Positions 9,493-17,519 are shown, numbered from the stretch's first letter. The stretch: DNA of 64,000 bases from Paralcaligenes ureilyticus (GCF_004346225.1 NZ_SMAJ01000005.1:202674-266673); one strand, 5' to 3'. Numbers and translations are program-made. Notes: generated by a model from the letters alone, not told the origin.

Positions 9493-9508
9493 TCTCAAGA
9501 GGCTTGTT

Positions 9509-10072
9509 ATGTTGCAAAAAGTCGATACCCGCCAAGTTCGCGTTTATGATCCGCGCGGGCTCATTCGCGCCGAGAATGTTGCGCTGGCCCCACGGGCTGG
9601 CAAGCTCGACGGCTTGCGCCTGGGCGTCCTGGACAATGCCAAGTGGAATGCCAACAAGCTGCTGCGCGGCGCCATGGCCGCCTTGGGCGAAAGCGTCAAG
9701 TTTGCCCAAGTGAATTATTACGTGAAGCACAGTTTCTCAAAAGACGCGTTTCCCGAATTGATCGAAAAAATTGCCGCCGAAAACGATATTGTTTTGACCG
9801 CAATCGGCGATTGCGGCTCATGCACCTCGGCGTGCATACGTGACGCCATCGCACTGGAAAAACGCGGCATACCCACTGCCGCCATCGTTACCACGGAATT
9901 CGTGCGCGAAACCGCTTTGACCCGTACGGCCTTGGGCATGGCGGAACTGGAGCCGATCATTATTAGCCACCCGGTTAGTTCAATCACCCAGGAACAGGTT
10001 GATCAGCGCGTCGCGCAAATCAAGACCCAATCACAAGCGGTATGGTTGGGGGACAAACTTCGTATCGGCTGA
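9509..10072 (+). CDS. UGSC-family protein, cysteine form (CGSC)
   Basis: 187 residues; AAGAGG lies just before the ATG. The core IGDCGSCTSACIRDAI places C102-G-S-C105 where the UGSC selenoprotein family has Sec-Gly-Ser-Cys; here the codon is TGC (9812-9814), so no selenocysteine is needed. A third cysteine, C109, is close. The pattern (TAIGDCGSCTS after a beta strand, then a helix) suggests a thiol/selenol redox or substrate-binding site, as in the glycine-reductase type proteins with UxxC motifs. It is likely cytosolic and the second subunit of a complex with the preceding gene. The substrate is unknown; the neighbouring rhodanese and sulfur permease point to sulfur chemistry only by position. 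Confidence 0.82.
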   Translation: MLQKVDTRQVRVYDPRGLIRAENVALAPRAGKLDGLRLGVLDNAKWNANKLLRGAMAALGESVKFAQVNYYVKHSFSKDAFPELIEKIAAENDIVLTAIGDCGSCTSACIRDAIALEKRGIPTAAIVTTEFVRETALTRTALGMAELEPIIISHPVSSITQEQVDQRVAQIKTQSQAVWLGDKLRIG

Positions 10073-10077
10073 GCGGT

Positions 10078-10242
10078 TCAGTGCGCCGAAGAGCAGTGCC
10101 CTCCGGTGGAAGCCTGCCCCGATCCCGCCGCGATCAGCGGTGGTTCCAGGCGCACATTGATGGGTGGAGACGCCACGGCATCCCACCCTATAAAGACGAT
10201 CAATAGAGTCCAAAAAATCAGACGAAAAGAAAAAGTCTTCAC
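10078..10242 (-). CDS. small exported peptide, 54 residues
   Basis: Starts with GTG two bases after the stop codon of the YeeE/YedE gene, with GGATA before it, so translation is probably coupled. Residues 4-20 are a hydrophobic stretch (FSFRLIFWTLLIVFIGW) followed by DAVAS, which looks like a signal peptide with a cleavage site. The mature part would be about 30 residues, ending GGHCSSAH with one cysteine. No family is recognised. It ends convergently, six bases from the CGSC gene. It could be a non-functional tail, but the start, coupling and signal peptide argue for a real gene. Confidence 0.55.
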   Translation of the reverse strand: MKTFSFRLIFWTLLIVFIGWDAVASPPINVRLEPPLIAAGSGQASTGGHCSSAH

Positions 10243-10244
10243 GG

Positions 10245-11342
10245 CTATCCGGAAAAATTGAGATATCGGCGCAGACGAACTCCGATCAGCGTACCGCAAA
10301 ACGCCATGGGCACCCAAATCCAGCCGTGGAGGCTGCCGGTTGATATGCCGCTGAACACGGCGCCGACATTGCAGCCGAAGGCGAGCCGTGAGCTGTATCC
10401 CATGACAAAACCCGCAACCAGTCCCGCGGCCCATTGGGTCGGCGTCAGGCGTGGCGCCCGGGCCGGCGGCTTGCCGGCCGACACCAACAATGCGCCGGCC
10501 AGTACGCCGATATTGGTAATGGAAGTAACGTCCAATAGCACGAACTGAGAGAGTATTTGGGAATTGTCCGGCTGGCTCCAAAACCAGTTATGACTGGGGT
10601 TGAAGAAGCCGCTGGCCGTTGCGATTTTGGCGGCCCACAGTCCGAACCCGTACACGATGCCCCATGGCTGGCCGGCAATGATAAGGTTCAAGCCCATCAG
10701 CACGGCGAGGGCGATGGCTCCGATCAGTAGCCGCCGGTCAAACCAGGGCGTCTTTTTACCTGACCAGATCAAGGCCGCCAACGCCAGGACAATCAAACCC
10801 AGGCAGGTAATGCCGAAGGCTTCGATGGGTCCGTATAACTGCACCAAGCCGATGGGGTTGACGTTTCCAAGCGCCAGCCACCAGTCCATCTGCGCCGAGC
10901 CTATAAAGCTGCCCAGCGCAAATAATGGAAGAATGGTCATATTGAGCGGGACGCCAAGGCCCGCTTTGTAGAGTGTGCCCGAGCCGCAGCCGTCGGCGAT
11001 CTGCATGGTTAGCCCAAACACGAATGCGCCCACCAGAAGGCTGATGCTGGGAGGGCCAAGCGCGGCATTGAGCTCTGTGGGAAACCGCGCCAGCAAAGGC
11101 ATCGAAATCGCCGCTGCCGCAGCCAATAGTGTCAGTTGCGCGATAACGCTGCGTGGATCGCGGCTTAGAATAAGCCGCCGCCAGCCGGTGGTAAAGCTAA
11201 AGCGCGTGGAGGCTAAAACGCTGCCCAAACCGACGCCGACCAACAGCAACAGCGCCTGACGCGCCGATACGAACCAGGCCAGGCCGACAAAAAAAGCGGC
11301 CACGAGGGCCGCCAGTGGCAAGCGGCTCATGAAGGGTCGCAT
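10245..11342 (-). CDS. YeeE/YedE family sulfur-compound permease (TsuA-like)
   Basis: Polytopic membrane protein of 365 residues belonging to the family whose best-known member, TsuA, carries thiosulfate inward. Two repeats are visible, with conserved cysteines in DGCGSGTLYKAG (C119) and RLAFGCNVGAVFSG (about C324), residues that relay the anion in the family. Roughly nine hydrophobic segments are seen. It starts five bases after the rhodanese stop codon, so the two form an operon in which the transported sulfur compound may be handled by the rhodanese outside the membrane. Selenium or other sulfur anions are alternative substrates. Confidence 0.9.
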   Translation of the reverse strand: MRPFMSRLPLAALVAAFFVGLAWFVSARQALLLLVGVGLGSVLASTRFSFTTGWRRLILSRDPRSVIAQLTLLAAAAAISMPLLARFPTELNAALGPPSISLLVGAFVFGLTMQIADGCGSGTLYKAGLGVPLNMTILPLFALGSFIGSAQMDWWLALGNVNPIGLVQLYGPIEAFGITCLGLIVLALAALIWSGKKTPWFDRRLLIGAIALAVLMGLNLIIAGQPWGIVYGFGLWAAKIATASGFFNPSHNWFWSQPDNSQILSQFVLLDVTSITNIGVLAGALLVSAGKPPARAPRLTPTQWAAGLVAGFVMGYSSRLAFGCNVGAVFSGISTGSLHGWIWVPMAFCGTLIGVRLRRYLNFSG

Positions 11343-11347
11343 AGGTA

Positions 11348-12289
11348 TTACTGGAAGATTTTAGTGAACCACGCCTTGGCATCATAAACGAGCTGCTTGC
11401 CGCGGCTTGGCACATTGTCCATCGCCAGGGGAGTCGGGGCCTGGGTCCAGTCGACCATGGATCCCGGGTATAGCTTGACGTCTTTCTTGCCTAGAACTTC
11501 CGACATGGCAAACCAGTTTGTGGCGGCCCAGTGACCTGTGTTGCAGAAGGACACGTCCTCGCTCTCGCCTTTGATTCCTGACTTGGTCCAGATTTTTTGG
11601 GCATCCTGGGCGGAGACAAAAGTCGAGGTGCCGGGTTTGAACCATTTGTCGTTGTCGAAATTAATGGCGGTATGGATCGTGCCTGATATTTTCGCGGCGG
11701 GATGGCGAACGTCACCATTGAAAAATTCCGGAGGACGCGCGTCGATCAGCCGGGTATGGGGATTGCCGATTTGCTTGGCAACTTCGTCGCGCGATGCGAT
11801 GAGGTTTTGATCCAGCGTTGGAGTGTATGCACTGGGGGTTACCTTGACGGCGGCGCGATCCTGTTCCAATGAAGCGGCGCTCCACGCTTTGACGCCGCCA
11901 TTTAGAATGGATAAATCTTTCAGCCCCAGGACTTTCAGTGTCCAGTAAACTCGCGCGGATGCGCCGAAGTCCGTTGAATCGGCACCGGAAGAAACCACCA
12001 CGGCGTGTGTATCGGGGCTAAGCCCCAGGCTTTGGATGAGCGCGGTCAATTTTGCCAGCGGCGGGAGTTCTCCCGGGTTGGTCGCCGGGCCGCGCCATTT
12101 CCCGTAGGGGGCGGATACGGCGCCTGGTATATGGTTGCTGTTGTACTCTTTGCTGGGACGCACATCGATCACGCGCACCGCCGGGTCTGTTATCAATGGC
12201 TTGAGCTCTGCGGGCGTGAGCAAAGGTGTGGCGGCAAAGCTCAATGAGGCAAAACCCATGCCGATCACAAGCGCGATAATTTTTTTCAT
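11348..12289 (-). CDS. exported two-domain rhodanese (thiosulfate sulfurtransferase)
   Basis: 313 residues from the ATG at 12289 (AGGGG upstream). The signal peptide KKIIALVIGMGFASLSFA marks it as periplasmic. The first rhodanese domain starts at RVIDVRPSKEYNSNHIPGAV and has a serine (SSGADSTDFGA) in place of the active cysteine, as is normal for the non-catalytic half. The second has the active loop FCNTGHWAATNW with C249 as the sulfur carrier. The loop CNTGHW differs from the CRxGxT/R of classical enzymes, so thiosulfate may not be the natural donor. It is the first gene of the operon with the YeeE/YedE permease, behind two palindromes. Confidence 0.9.
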   Translation of the reverse strand: MKKIIALVIGMGFASLSFAATPLLTPAELKPLITDPAVRVIDVRPSKEYNSNHIPGAVSAPYGKWRGPATNPGELPPLAKLTALIQSLGLSPDTHAVVVSSGADSTDFGASARVYWTLKVLGLKDLSILNGGVKAWSAASLEQDRAAVKVTPSAYTPTLDQNLIASRDEVAKQIGNPHTRLIDARPPEFFNGDVRHPAAKISGTIHTAINFDNDKWFKPGTSTFVSAQDAQKIWTKSGIKGESEDVSFCNTGHWAATNWFAMSEVLGKKDVKLYPGSMVDWTQAPTPLAMDNVPSRGKQLVYDAKAWFTKIFQ

Positions 12290-12343
12290 GCATGACCCCT
12301 GAAATAATGGTCGATAAAACCCAGGCACTATTATTTCAACTTT

Positions 12344-12382
12344 TTCTTATTATAAGAACGACTATTTATTAGTATACTAATA
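12344..12382. promoter_or_regulatory. two adjacent AT-rich palindromes before the rhodanese operon
   Basis: TTCTTAT-T-ATAAGAA at 12344-12358 and TATTAGTATACTAATA at 12367-12382 are both perfect, with centres about 23 bp apart (roughly two helix turns). They lie 55-93 bp before the rhodanese ATG in an otherwise AT-rich stretch. They look like operator sites of a dimeric repressor; which one is unknown. Confidence 0.55.
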
Positions 12383-12452
12383 GCGATTAGATATAAATGG
12401 AGGCGCTGTTCTTGAGGCGTCATCCTTTCGCGGACATATGCCGCTACTGCGA

Positions 12453-13388
12453 TCAAGGCGTCAGCAAACCACCGAAACGCTGATAGAAGTAGGGGGCGGC
12501 TTCGGGTGCGTGATCGTCTTCTCGTCGCAGGGTGTCCAGAATATAACGCTCGGCGCGTTCGACGCTTAAGCTGTAAATGGCGCGGCAAAGCTCATAAGCG
12601 CGAGTGCCCGCCCAGTTCGCGGGCAGCAACTCCAGCGGCAATAGCGGGTCGTGCAGATGCAGGCGTCGATACTCGTGTATCAATAAAGTGCGAATAATGA
12701 AAGCCTGCTCTGGATCGATCGCCTTTTTTTGTTCGAGGAGTGCTTGCGCCGGCGCAAAGCGGGCGGTAAAGGCCTCGTAGTCGTCGGCAACGGCGCCCAA
12801 CTGCCAGCATTGGCCGATCAGGTCGCCCAGCGGCCGGCCTTCCAGCGCCTCGGTCTGAGTGGCGGAGCATACAAAGACCTTGGATTTGATCCGGGCGCGA
12901 GTCAGTATGTCGTCGAGCGTGTCGTGATTGGCGCGCGGGTGTATGAAAACCATGGGTGCGACGGACCCGAAACCTTCCCAAAGCAATTCGCGGCGTAGAT
13001 CGGCGCGCTGTTTGGCGTTGAGTGCATCGGCGGCGGCAAATACCAGCGTCCATATGCCGTCCCACTCCAGGCTGGCGGGTTCGTAGATCCGTCGGTAGGC
13101 CAGTTCGAAGCGGCGTGCCGCTGTGCTGCTCAATGCGTACAGGCTGCGACGCCCCTCGCGCTGGGCGCTAAGCCAGCCTTCTTCGGCCAGGCGAAACACG
13201 CTGGTGCGGACCAAGCGGTCGTTAACGCCAAAGGGCGCCAGTAGCCGGATCAGGCTCCCCAGCCAAAGGGCGCCGCCGTGCGGTCGGATTACATCGCCAA
13301 ACAAGGTCATGACCAAAGACTTTGCGCGCGGCGGGCTTAGTGCGATGAGCTGTTCAGTCCAGTATTGCGGCGCAGGGGAAGTCGTCAT
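12453..13388 (-). CDS. PaaX-family transcriptional regulator
   Basis: 311 residues from the ATG at 13388; the open frame reaches 13562 without support. The N-terminal winged helix follows SPPRAKSLVMTLFGDVIRPHGGALWLGSLIRLLAPFGVNDRLVRTSVFRLAEEGWL, the PaaX pattern, and the C-terminal domain has LYALSSTAARRFELAYRRIY and the long helical end of the family. PaaX represses phenylacetyl-CoA degradation genes with phenylacetyl-CoA as inducer, but no paa genes are in the window, so a different or distant target is likely. It is on the same strand as the rhodanese operon, 163 bp upstream, and a role in controlling that operon cannot be excluded. Confidence 0.88.
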   Translation of the reverse strand: MTTSPAPQYWTEQLIALSPPRAKSLVMTLFGDVIRPHGGALWLGSLIRLLAPFGVNDRLVRTSVFRLAEEGWLSAQREGRRSLYALSSTAARRFELAYRRIYEPASLEWDGIWTLVFAAADALNAKQRADLRRELLWEGFGSVAPMVFIHPRANHDTLDDILTRARIKSKVFVCSATQTEALEGRPLGDLIGQCWQLGAVADDYEAFTARFAPAQALLEQKKAIDPEQAFIIRTLLIHEYRRLHLHDPLLPLELLPANWAGTRAYELCRAIYSLSVERAERYILDTLRREDDHAPEAAPYFYQRFGGLLTP

Positions 13389-13553
13389 GAGTGTGATGGC
13401 AGTGGTGCGATTCTGGTTTTCAGGATGGATGGCCAATAGGTTCTGCGGCACGGCGTCCGACGATATAGTAAGGCCACTATCCCCGGATTTCCAGGCAGGC
13501 CGAGTTTGAGTTCGATGTTTTCGATAGTTGGCCTTGACGGTCAACGGTTTTAT

Positions 13554-13621
13554 GGCACCCACAAGGGGTGCCGCTACGAAATGTGAACGTGAATTTTGTA
13601 GCGACAGGCCTTGTGCCTGTC
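13554..13621. repeat. REP pair with a covarying fourth stem type
   Basis: The left unit has stem GGCACCC/GGGTGCC. The right unit (13598-13621) has GACAGGC/GCCTGTC, a wholly different stem that still pairs perfectly and keeps GTAG and loop CTTGT. The spacer is 20 nt. Confidence 0.88.
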
Positions 13622-13658
13622 ATCGACGCAAAACGCCGCCTTTATTGTCGGCGATTCT

Positions 13659-13682
13659 GGCACCCACAAGGGGTGCCGCTAC
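13659..13682 (-). repeat. single REP unit, reverse
   Basis: GGCACCC/GGGTGCC stem, 19 bases beyond the stop codon of the serine hydrolase gene. Together with the pair at 13554-13621 it fills much of the 313-bp space between the PaaX and hydrolase genes; nothing else is seen there. Confidence 0.88.
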
Positions 13683-13701
13683 AAAAACAGAATGGCAGCC
13701 C

Positions 13702-15309
13702 TTAATTCCCCCGCCTCACAAAAGTGCCCTGGCCGTTCCTGTTGAGGAATTCGATCATCAGGCTTTTTCCCTTTCCCGTATCGCTCATGGTGAAGTCGGC
13801 AGACGAGACGGAGCCGGGCGGTTCATATTGCGTTGAAAGCGGGAATACAAATCTGTTTTTGCCCCAGGGCTGAAGTGTATATTTCCGGTTTTGCGGCCCA
13901 ATAGTCAGCAAAAGCTTGCCGGCATGGTCTTTGACGGTGATGGGGCCAAAGTAGTTATTGGTGTAGGTGCCTGTGTAGGACGCCGGCGGCGAACCTGTAT
14001 TCGCCTGCATGGGCGGATGTTGCCCCGCGAGCTCGCCAAAAGGCGTGTCCATCCCTGCCATCGCGTTGGCGTAGAGGCTATACCAATCGCGGGTAATGGT
14101 GCCAAGCTGGACCAGCTCGGTGAACTCCACCGCCAAGGCTTCGACGGCTCCTACGGGCGAGGCATTGCTTAGTACCACGATTCCGACATGGGCCGAAGGG
14201 ATCAACTCGAACGTTGTTGCCACGCCCTCCGTTAGCGCGCCGGAGTGACTGAGCATCACTCGTCCGCTGGGCTGGATGCCTACGTTAAAACCATAACCGT
14301 AAAAAGATGACCGGGCGCTGGCCGAGGTGGGCCGGTGCGTTAGGGTCTGGGGCGTGATGGCCGGCAATAGTGCGTCTTTGGCGACGATCCGGCGGCCTTG
14401 ATAGCGGCCGTACTGCAATACCATGGCCATCCATTTAGCCATGTCATTGGCTGAAGAACTGGCCCCTCCTGCCGGCGCCTGGGAGTCGGTTTGCGGTGTG
14501 TAGATGGCCTCGAAGCCGTGCGCGCCGCGGATATGCGCGTAAGCGCGATCGCTGCGCTTTGCGAAATCGGCATAGCGCGAACTGGTAGAGCTCATGCCTA
14601 GTGGGCCGTACAACACATTCTGCGACAGCGTCGCCCAGTCTTCGCCCGATGCCGCTGCGACGGATTCGGCGGCGGCGGTCAACCCCATACTGCTGTAGCT
14701 GTATGAATTGCGAAATGGCTTGAGCCGCAGGAATCGCAGGCTTTTGATGATTTCCTGTTTATTGTAGCCCAGGTTTATTAAATCTTCGCCGGCCAGATCG
14801 GGCAGGCCCGAGCGATGCGAAAACAGGTCGCCGATGGTGACGTGTTGCGTCACCCACGGATCGTCCAGTGCGAACCATGGCAGGTGTTTTACGACGGGAG
14901 TTTTCCAGCGAATAATGCCTTCGCCCACCTGATGCGCAACGACGGTGGACCCAAGAGCTTTTGACAATGATGCCAGTTGAAACACAGTGTCGGCATCAAC
15001 CCGCGCGTCTTCGCCGATTTTTCGTACGCCAAAACCCTTGGCATAGACCGTTTTGCCGTCTTTGACAACGGCTACCGACATTCCGGGTATGCCGCTTTTT
15101 TTCATAACGCTATCGGCCAAGGCGTCGAGCTGAGCAATCGCCCTGTCGATCTGACCATCGACGATGGGAACCCCGGCCGTTCGCTCCGGTGCCAGCTGAG
15201 AGGCCGTAGGCGGGGTAGGTGCCGCGTGCGCCATCGCCGACAACATGAACACGGCGCTTATGCCCAGCGCCGCCGTGTGGACAGGCCGGAGAACGAATGA
15301 TGAAATCAT
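13702..15309 (-). CDS. exported serine hydrolase, beta-lactamase/PBP (class C) family
   Basis: 535 residues from the ATG at 15309 (GAGGG upstream); a longer frame to 15432 is built on a REP unit. The signal peptide ends at SAMAHAA. The catalytic S-x-x-K is SLSK at residues 114-117 within TVFQLASLSKALGS. The second element is SYSYSSMGL (YSS rather than the usual YxN), and the third is LSHSGALTEG. The last 100 residues form a lipocalin-like DUF3471 domain starting near ASYTGTYTNNYFGPITV. Such proteins include esterases, D-aminopeptidases and carboxypeptidases; no reliable choice is possible. It may be transcribed with the LuxR gene 122 bp upstream. Confidence 0.9.
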   Translation of the reverse strand: MISSFVLRPVHTAALGISAVFMLSAMAHAAPTPPTASQLAPERTAGVPIVDGQIDRAIAQLDALADSVMKKSGIPGMSVAVVKDGKTVYAKGFGVRKIGEDARVDADTVFQLASLSKALGSTVVAHQVGEGIIRWKTPVVKHLPWFALDDPWVTQHVTIGDLFSHRSGLPDLAGEDLINLGYNKQEIIKSLRFLRLKPFRNSYSYSSMGLTAAAESVAAASGEDWATLSQNVLYGPLGMSSTSSRYADFAKRSDRAYAHIRGAHGFEAIYTPQTDSQAPAGGASSSANDMAKWMAMVLQYGRYQGRRIVAKDALLPAITPQTLTHRPTSASARSSFYGYGFNVGIQPSGRVMLSHSGALTEGVATTFELIPSAHVGIVVLSNASPVGAVEALAVEFTELVQLGTITRDWYSLYANAMAGMDTPFGELAGQHPPMQANTGSPPASYTGTYTNNYFGPITVKDHAGKLLLTIGPQNRKYTLQPWGKNRFVFPLSTQYEPPGSVSSADFTMSDTGKGKSLMIEFLNRNGQGTFVRRGN

Positions 15310-15348
15310 GGACCCTCGGCGCAAAAAACAGGGATGGGCTCGTCGCTT

Positions 15349-15372
15349 GTAGTGGCAGCCTTTGTGACTGCC
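15349..15372 (+). repeat. single REP unit, forward (one stem mismatch)
   Basis: GTAGT followed by GGCAGCC-TTTGT-GACTGCC. It lies between the LuxR and serine hydrolase genes. Confidence 0.8.
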
Positions 15373-15431
15373 AAAATCGTCGACAATCGAGGCCGCATCG
15401 TCGAACCGACAGTGTGTGAGCCTATAAGACA

Positions 15432-16169
15432 CTACCCTTCACGGCCGTCAAAGTGCGCTGTCGGTGCTGGGTCCGACGTGGCCCGTCCCAGCCTGGCACC
15501 TCGTGCCGAGGCCGCATAAATTGCCTCGCCGCGATTATGTACGCCGAGCCGTTGGTACACGCTATCGGTGTGCACCTTGGCCGTAGCGACTGAAATATTC
15601 AGGTTGCGTGCTACCGCTTTTATGGGATTCCCGCGGGCCAACAAAACAAGCACCTCGTATTGTCGGGGCGTGAGTCCCAGCATGGCGGCCTCGGTACCCG
15701 CGGGAACCGGCTTGCTCTCGCTCTTGCCGGATATCTCCGTGTCGGGAATGTTGGTCGACCGATGCGGTATTTCGGGGGCGTCGCCCATGCGCTGGGGGAA
15801 GCAGAGCCCTCCTGCGAGCACGACTCTGACACAGGCAAGAAAGACTTCCGGCGCGGACTGTTTATTGATCAGCCCGGCCACGACGGCCGGCAACCCTTGC
15901 ATGGAGTCCGTGGTAGGCTCGCCTTCCGACATGAGTATCATGGACTTTGGCGAATAGGCCCGGTTACTGGCTGCAATCAGCGAGTCTCGTCTTTCGGGCG
16001 ACGAAACAGATAGCAATACCAGCGTGGCCTGACGAGTTTTATCGGGCTCCACGTCCAGGTCGGAATAGGCGTGTCCCGATACGGTGACCTCGGGTGTCAG
16101 GCCGGACAGCAATTGCACAATTCCAGCTCTAAAGAAAACATTACGTTCAATTACCACAATCTTGGTCAT
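15432..16169 (-). CDS. LuxR/NarL-type regulator with degenerate receiver domain
   Basis: 245 residues; GGAAGG precedes the ATG at 16169. The C-terminal LuxR helix-turn-helix is intact (LTPRQYEVLVLLARGNPIKAVARNLNISVATAKVHTDSVYQRLGVHNRGEAI). The N-terminal domain has the receiver fold pattern (TKIVVIERNVFFRAGIVQLLS), but the acidic pair is reduced to one glutamate and the phospho-acceptor aspartate position reads LVLLSVSSP, with serine about residue 54. It is therefore unlikely to be switched by phosphotransfer, and no histidine kinase gene is adjacent. It may control the serine hydrolase gene downstream. Confidence 0.88.
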   Translation of the reverse strand: MTKIVVIERNVFFRAGIVQLLSGLTPEVTVSGHAYSDLDVEPDKTRQATLVLLSVSSPERRDSLIAASNRAYSPKSMILMSEGEPTTDSMQGLPAVVAGLINKQSAPEVFLACVRVVLAGGLCFPQRMGDAPEIPHRSTNIPDTEISGKSESKPVPAGTEAAMLGLTPRQYEVLVLLARGNPIKAVARNLNISVATAKVHTDSVYQRLGVHNRGEAIYAASARGARLGRATSDPAPTAHFDGREG

Positions 16170-16262
16170 GATGCCTTCCCTGTCGGTGCCGCGTCCCTTT
16201 TGGGGCCTGTGCACCAGATGCGCCATTCAACGCTTCTTTCGGATTACAGAGTGCGCTCCCTT

Positions 16263-16286
16263 GTAGAGGCAGCCCTTGTGGCTGCC
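16263..16286 (+). repeat. single REP unit, forward
   Basis: GTAGA then GGCAGCC-CTTGT-GGCTGCC. It lies about 95 bp before the LuxR-type gene. Confidence 0.85.
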
Positions 16287-16671
16287 TTTATGCCGGATGC
16301 ACTGGGTTCACTTAGGTCCGTTGATCAATAGTAGATGAGTACATGTACATGTTGTAACGTTGCAAGTATTTTGGCGTTGCGCGCCGAGATCCCGTCTTCT
16401 GTTCACAGCTTTTCCAGCACCTTTCGTTGTACAGGTTTACGCTGGAGGGGCGTTTATTGTAGAAGCTCCCACCCTGTGCATTCTATATTGCTTGATTATG
16501 CTTGCATAATGCCTACACGAAGCTGACATTAACCTGACACTTGCTCAGAAAACAAATTATTTTTAACTTCTTGCGCGGCGGATTCCTGTTACGCAGCGGT
16601 TTTTCCGCGGTAAAGTGCAAGAACCGTTTGCGTTATTTCCCAGGCGGGCTTGCCTCACCGGAAAACACATC
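16287..16671. promoter_or_regulatory. gene-free stretch with several palindromes
   Basis: No coding frame is supported here. Three dyads are visible: GTACATGTAC at 16339-16348, TTGTAACGTTGCAA (one mismatch) at 16352-16365 and the perfect ATTATGCTTGCATAAT at 16495-16510. The first two are nearer the LuxR-type gene on the left, the third lies about 160 bp before the periplasmic protein gene on the right. They may be operators for these divergent genes. Confidence 0.4.
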
Positions 16672-17262
16672 ATGAAACTTGCCCACCTCTTGGTCGCGCT
16701 ACTGCTGGCGACCGTTTCTGCCTCCTCTTTCGCGCAACCGCTGCGGGTACGTGGTGAAATCGAAAAGCTCGATCATTCCGTCCTGACGGTAAAAGCCAGC
16801 GATGCTGCCGTCTTCAATGTGAAACTTGACGATGCGGTCCAGGTCACGGCTATGGCGGCTGCCAGCCTGGCCGATATCACCATCGGCAAATTCGTCGGTA
16901 CGGCGGCCCGTCCGGGGCCCAATGGCCAGTTGGTGGCGTTGGAAGTGCATATTTTTCCCGAGAGCATGCGCGGCACAGGAGAGGGTCATCGCCCTATGGA
17001 CCACGAAAACACCATGACCAACGCCACAGTGAATAAAGTCGTAACCGCCGTGCATGGGCGAGTATTGACCTTGCATTACAAGGGCGGCGAGCAGCAGGTG
17101 CAAATACCGGACGGTGTGCCGATCGTTATGTTGTCTCCGAGCAATCGCGGTGTGCTCAAGCCGGGCGAGCATGTATCGATTCGCGCAATAAAGCAGCCGG
17201 ATGGCTCAATCAGCGCCGCGCGCGTCACGGTCGGATTGAACGGCCTTGTGCCGCCTTTATAA
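16672..17262 (+). CDS. exported protein of unknown function (DUF5666-like)
   Basis: 196 residues from ATG 16672. The signal peptide ends at SASSFAQ. Two similar halves are visible, each of the form 'V-x-G-x-I/V-x-x-L/V ... L-T-V/L': VRGEIEKLDHSVLTVKASDAAVFNVKL and VVTAVHGRVLTLHYKGGEQQVQIP. Each is followed by a segment about a fixed level (IGKFVGTAA; LKPGEHVSIRA). This matches small OB-like beta-barrel repeats of the DUF5666 type. No catalytic motif is seen. Function is unknown; the periplasm is the likely location. Confidence 0.8.
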   Translation: MKLAHLLVALLLATVSASSFAQPLRVRGEIEKLDHSVLTVKASDAAVFNVKLDDAVQVTAMAAASLADITIGKFVGTAARPGPNGQLVALEVHIFPESMRGTGEGHRPMDHENTMTNATVNKVVTAVHGRVLTLHYKGGEQQVQIPDGVPIVMLSPSNRGVLKPGEHVSIRAIKQPDGSISAARVTVGLNGLVPPL

Positions 17263-17286
17263 CGGTCATTATTTTGTTGGCGATTC

Positions 17287-17355
17287 GGCAGCCACAAGGG
17301 TTGCCGCTACAAAAACGTAGCCGCCAATAATGTAGCGGCAGCCCTTGTGGCTGCC
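17287..17355. repeat. REP pair (inward GTAG)
   Basis: GGCAGCC/GGTTGCC (one G-T pair) and GGCAGCC/GGCTGCC units with a 21-nt AAAAACGTA spacer. It lies just beyond the periplasmic protein gene and converges with the tRNA terminator. Confidence 0.92.
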
Positions 17356-17388
17356 ATGCCTCCGTCAACGCGTTGCGCCCGATAGCCG

Positions 17389-17421
17389 AAAAAAAAAGCC
17401 CTTCAATGACTTGAAAGGCTT
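17389..17421 (-). terminator. Rho-independent terminator of the tRNA-Asn gene
   Basis: On the minus strand, AGCCTTTCAA pairs with TTGAAGGGCT (one G-T) over a four-base loop and is followed by nine T. It begins 8 bp after the tRNA 3' end. Confidence 0.85.
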
Positions 17422-17429
17422 GATTTTTT

Positions 17430-17505
17430 TGGCTCCCCGACCTGGGCTCGAACCAGGGACCTGCGGATTAACAGTCCGTCGCTCTACCGACTGAGCTATC
17501 GGGGA
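17430..17505 (-). tRNA. tRNA-Asn (anticodon GTT)
   Basis: 76 nt. The acceptor stem TCCCCGA/TCGGGGA, D-arm GCTCAGTCGGTAGAGC, anticodon loop CTGTTAA with GTT, variable loop, and T-arm CCTGG-TTCGAGC-CCAGG are all visible. CCA is encoded at 17432-17430. It has its own promoter and terminator, so it is a single-gene transcript. No integrase or repeated tRNA end is seen nearby. Confidence 0.96.
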
Positions 17506-17519
17506 ATTAAAGAAGCGAG

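Noticed and set aside
8404..9498. 364-residue frame antisense to the unknown 371-residue gene
   Set aside because: The sense frame has a proper ribosome site, coupling to the CGSC gene and conserved-looking motifs; the antisense frame has none.
9812..9814. Selenocysteine codon in the UGSC-family gene
   Set aside because: The codon is TGC, an ordinary cysteine, so no SECIS element or recoding is needed.
17430..17505. tRNA-Asn as integration site of a genomic island
   Set aside because: No integrase, no direct copy of the tRNA 3' end and no change in gene character is seen around it.
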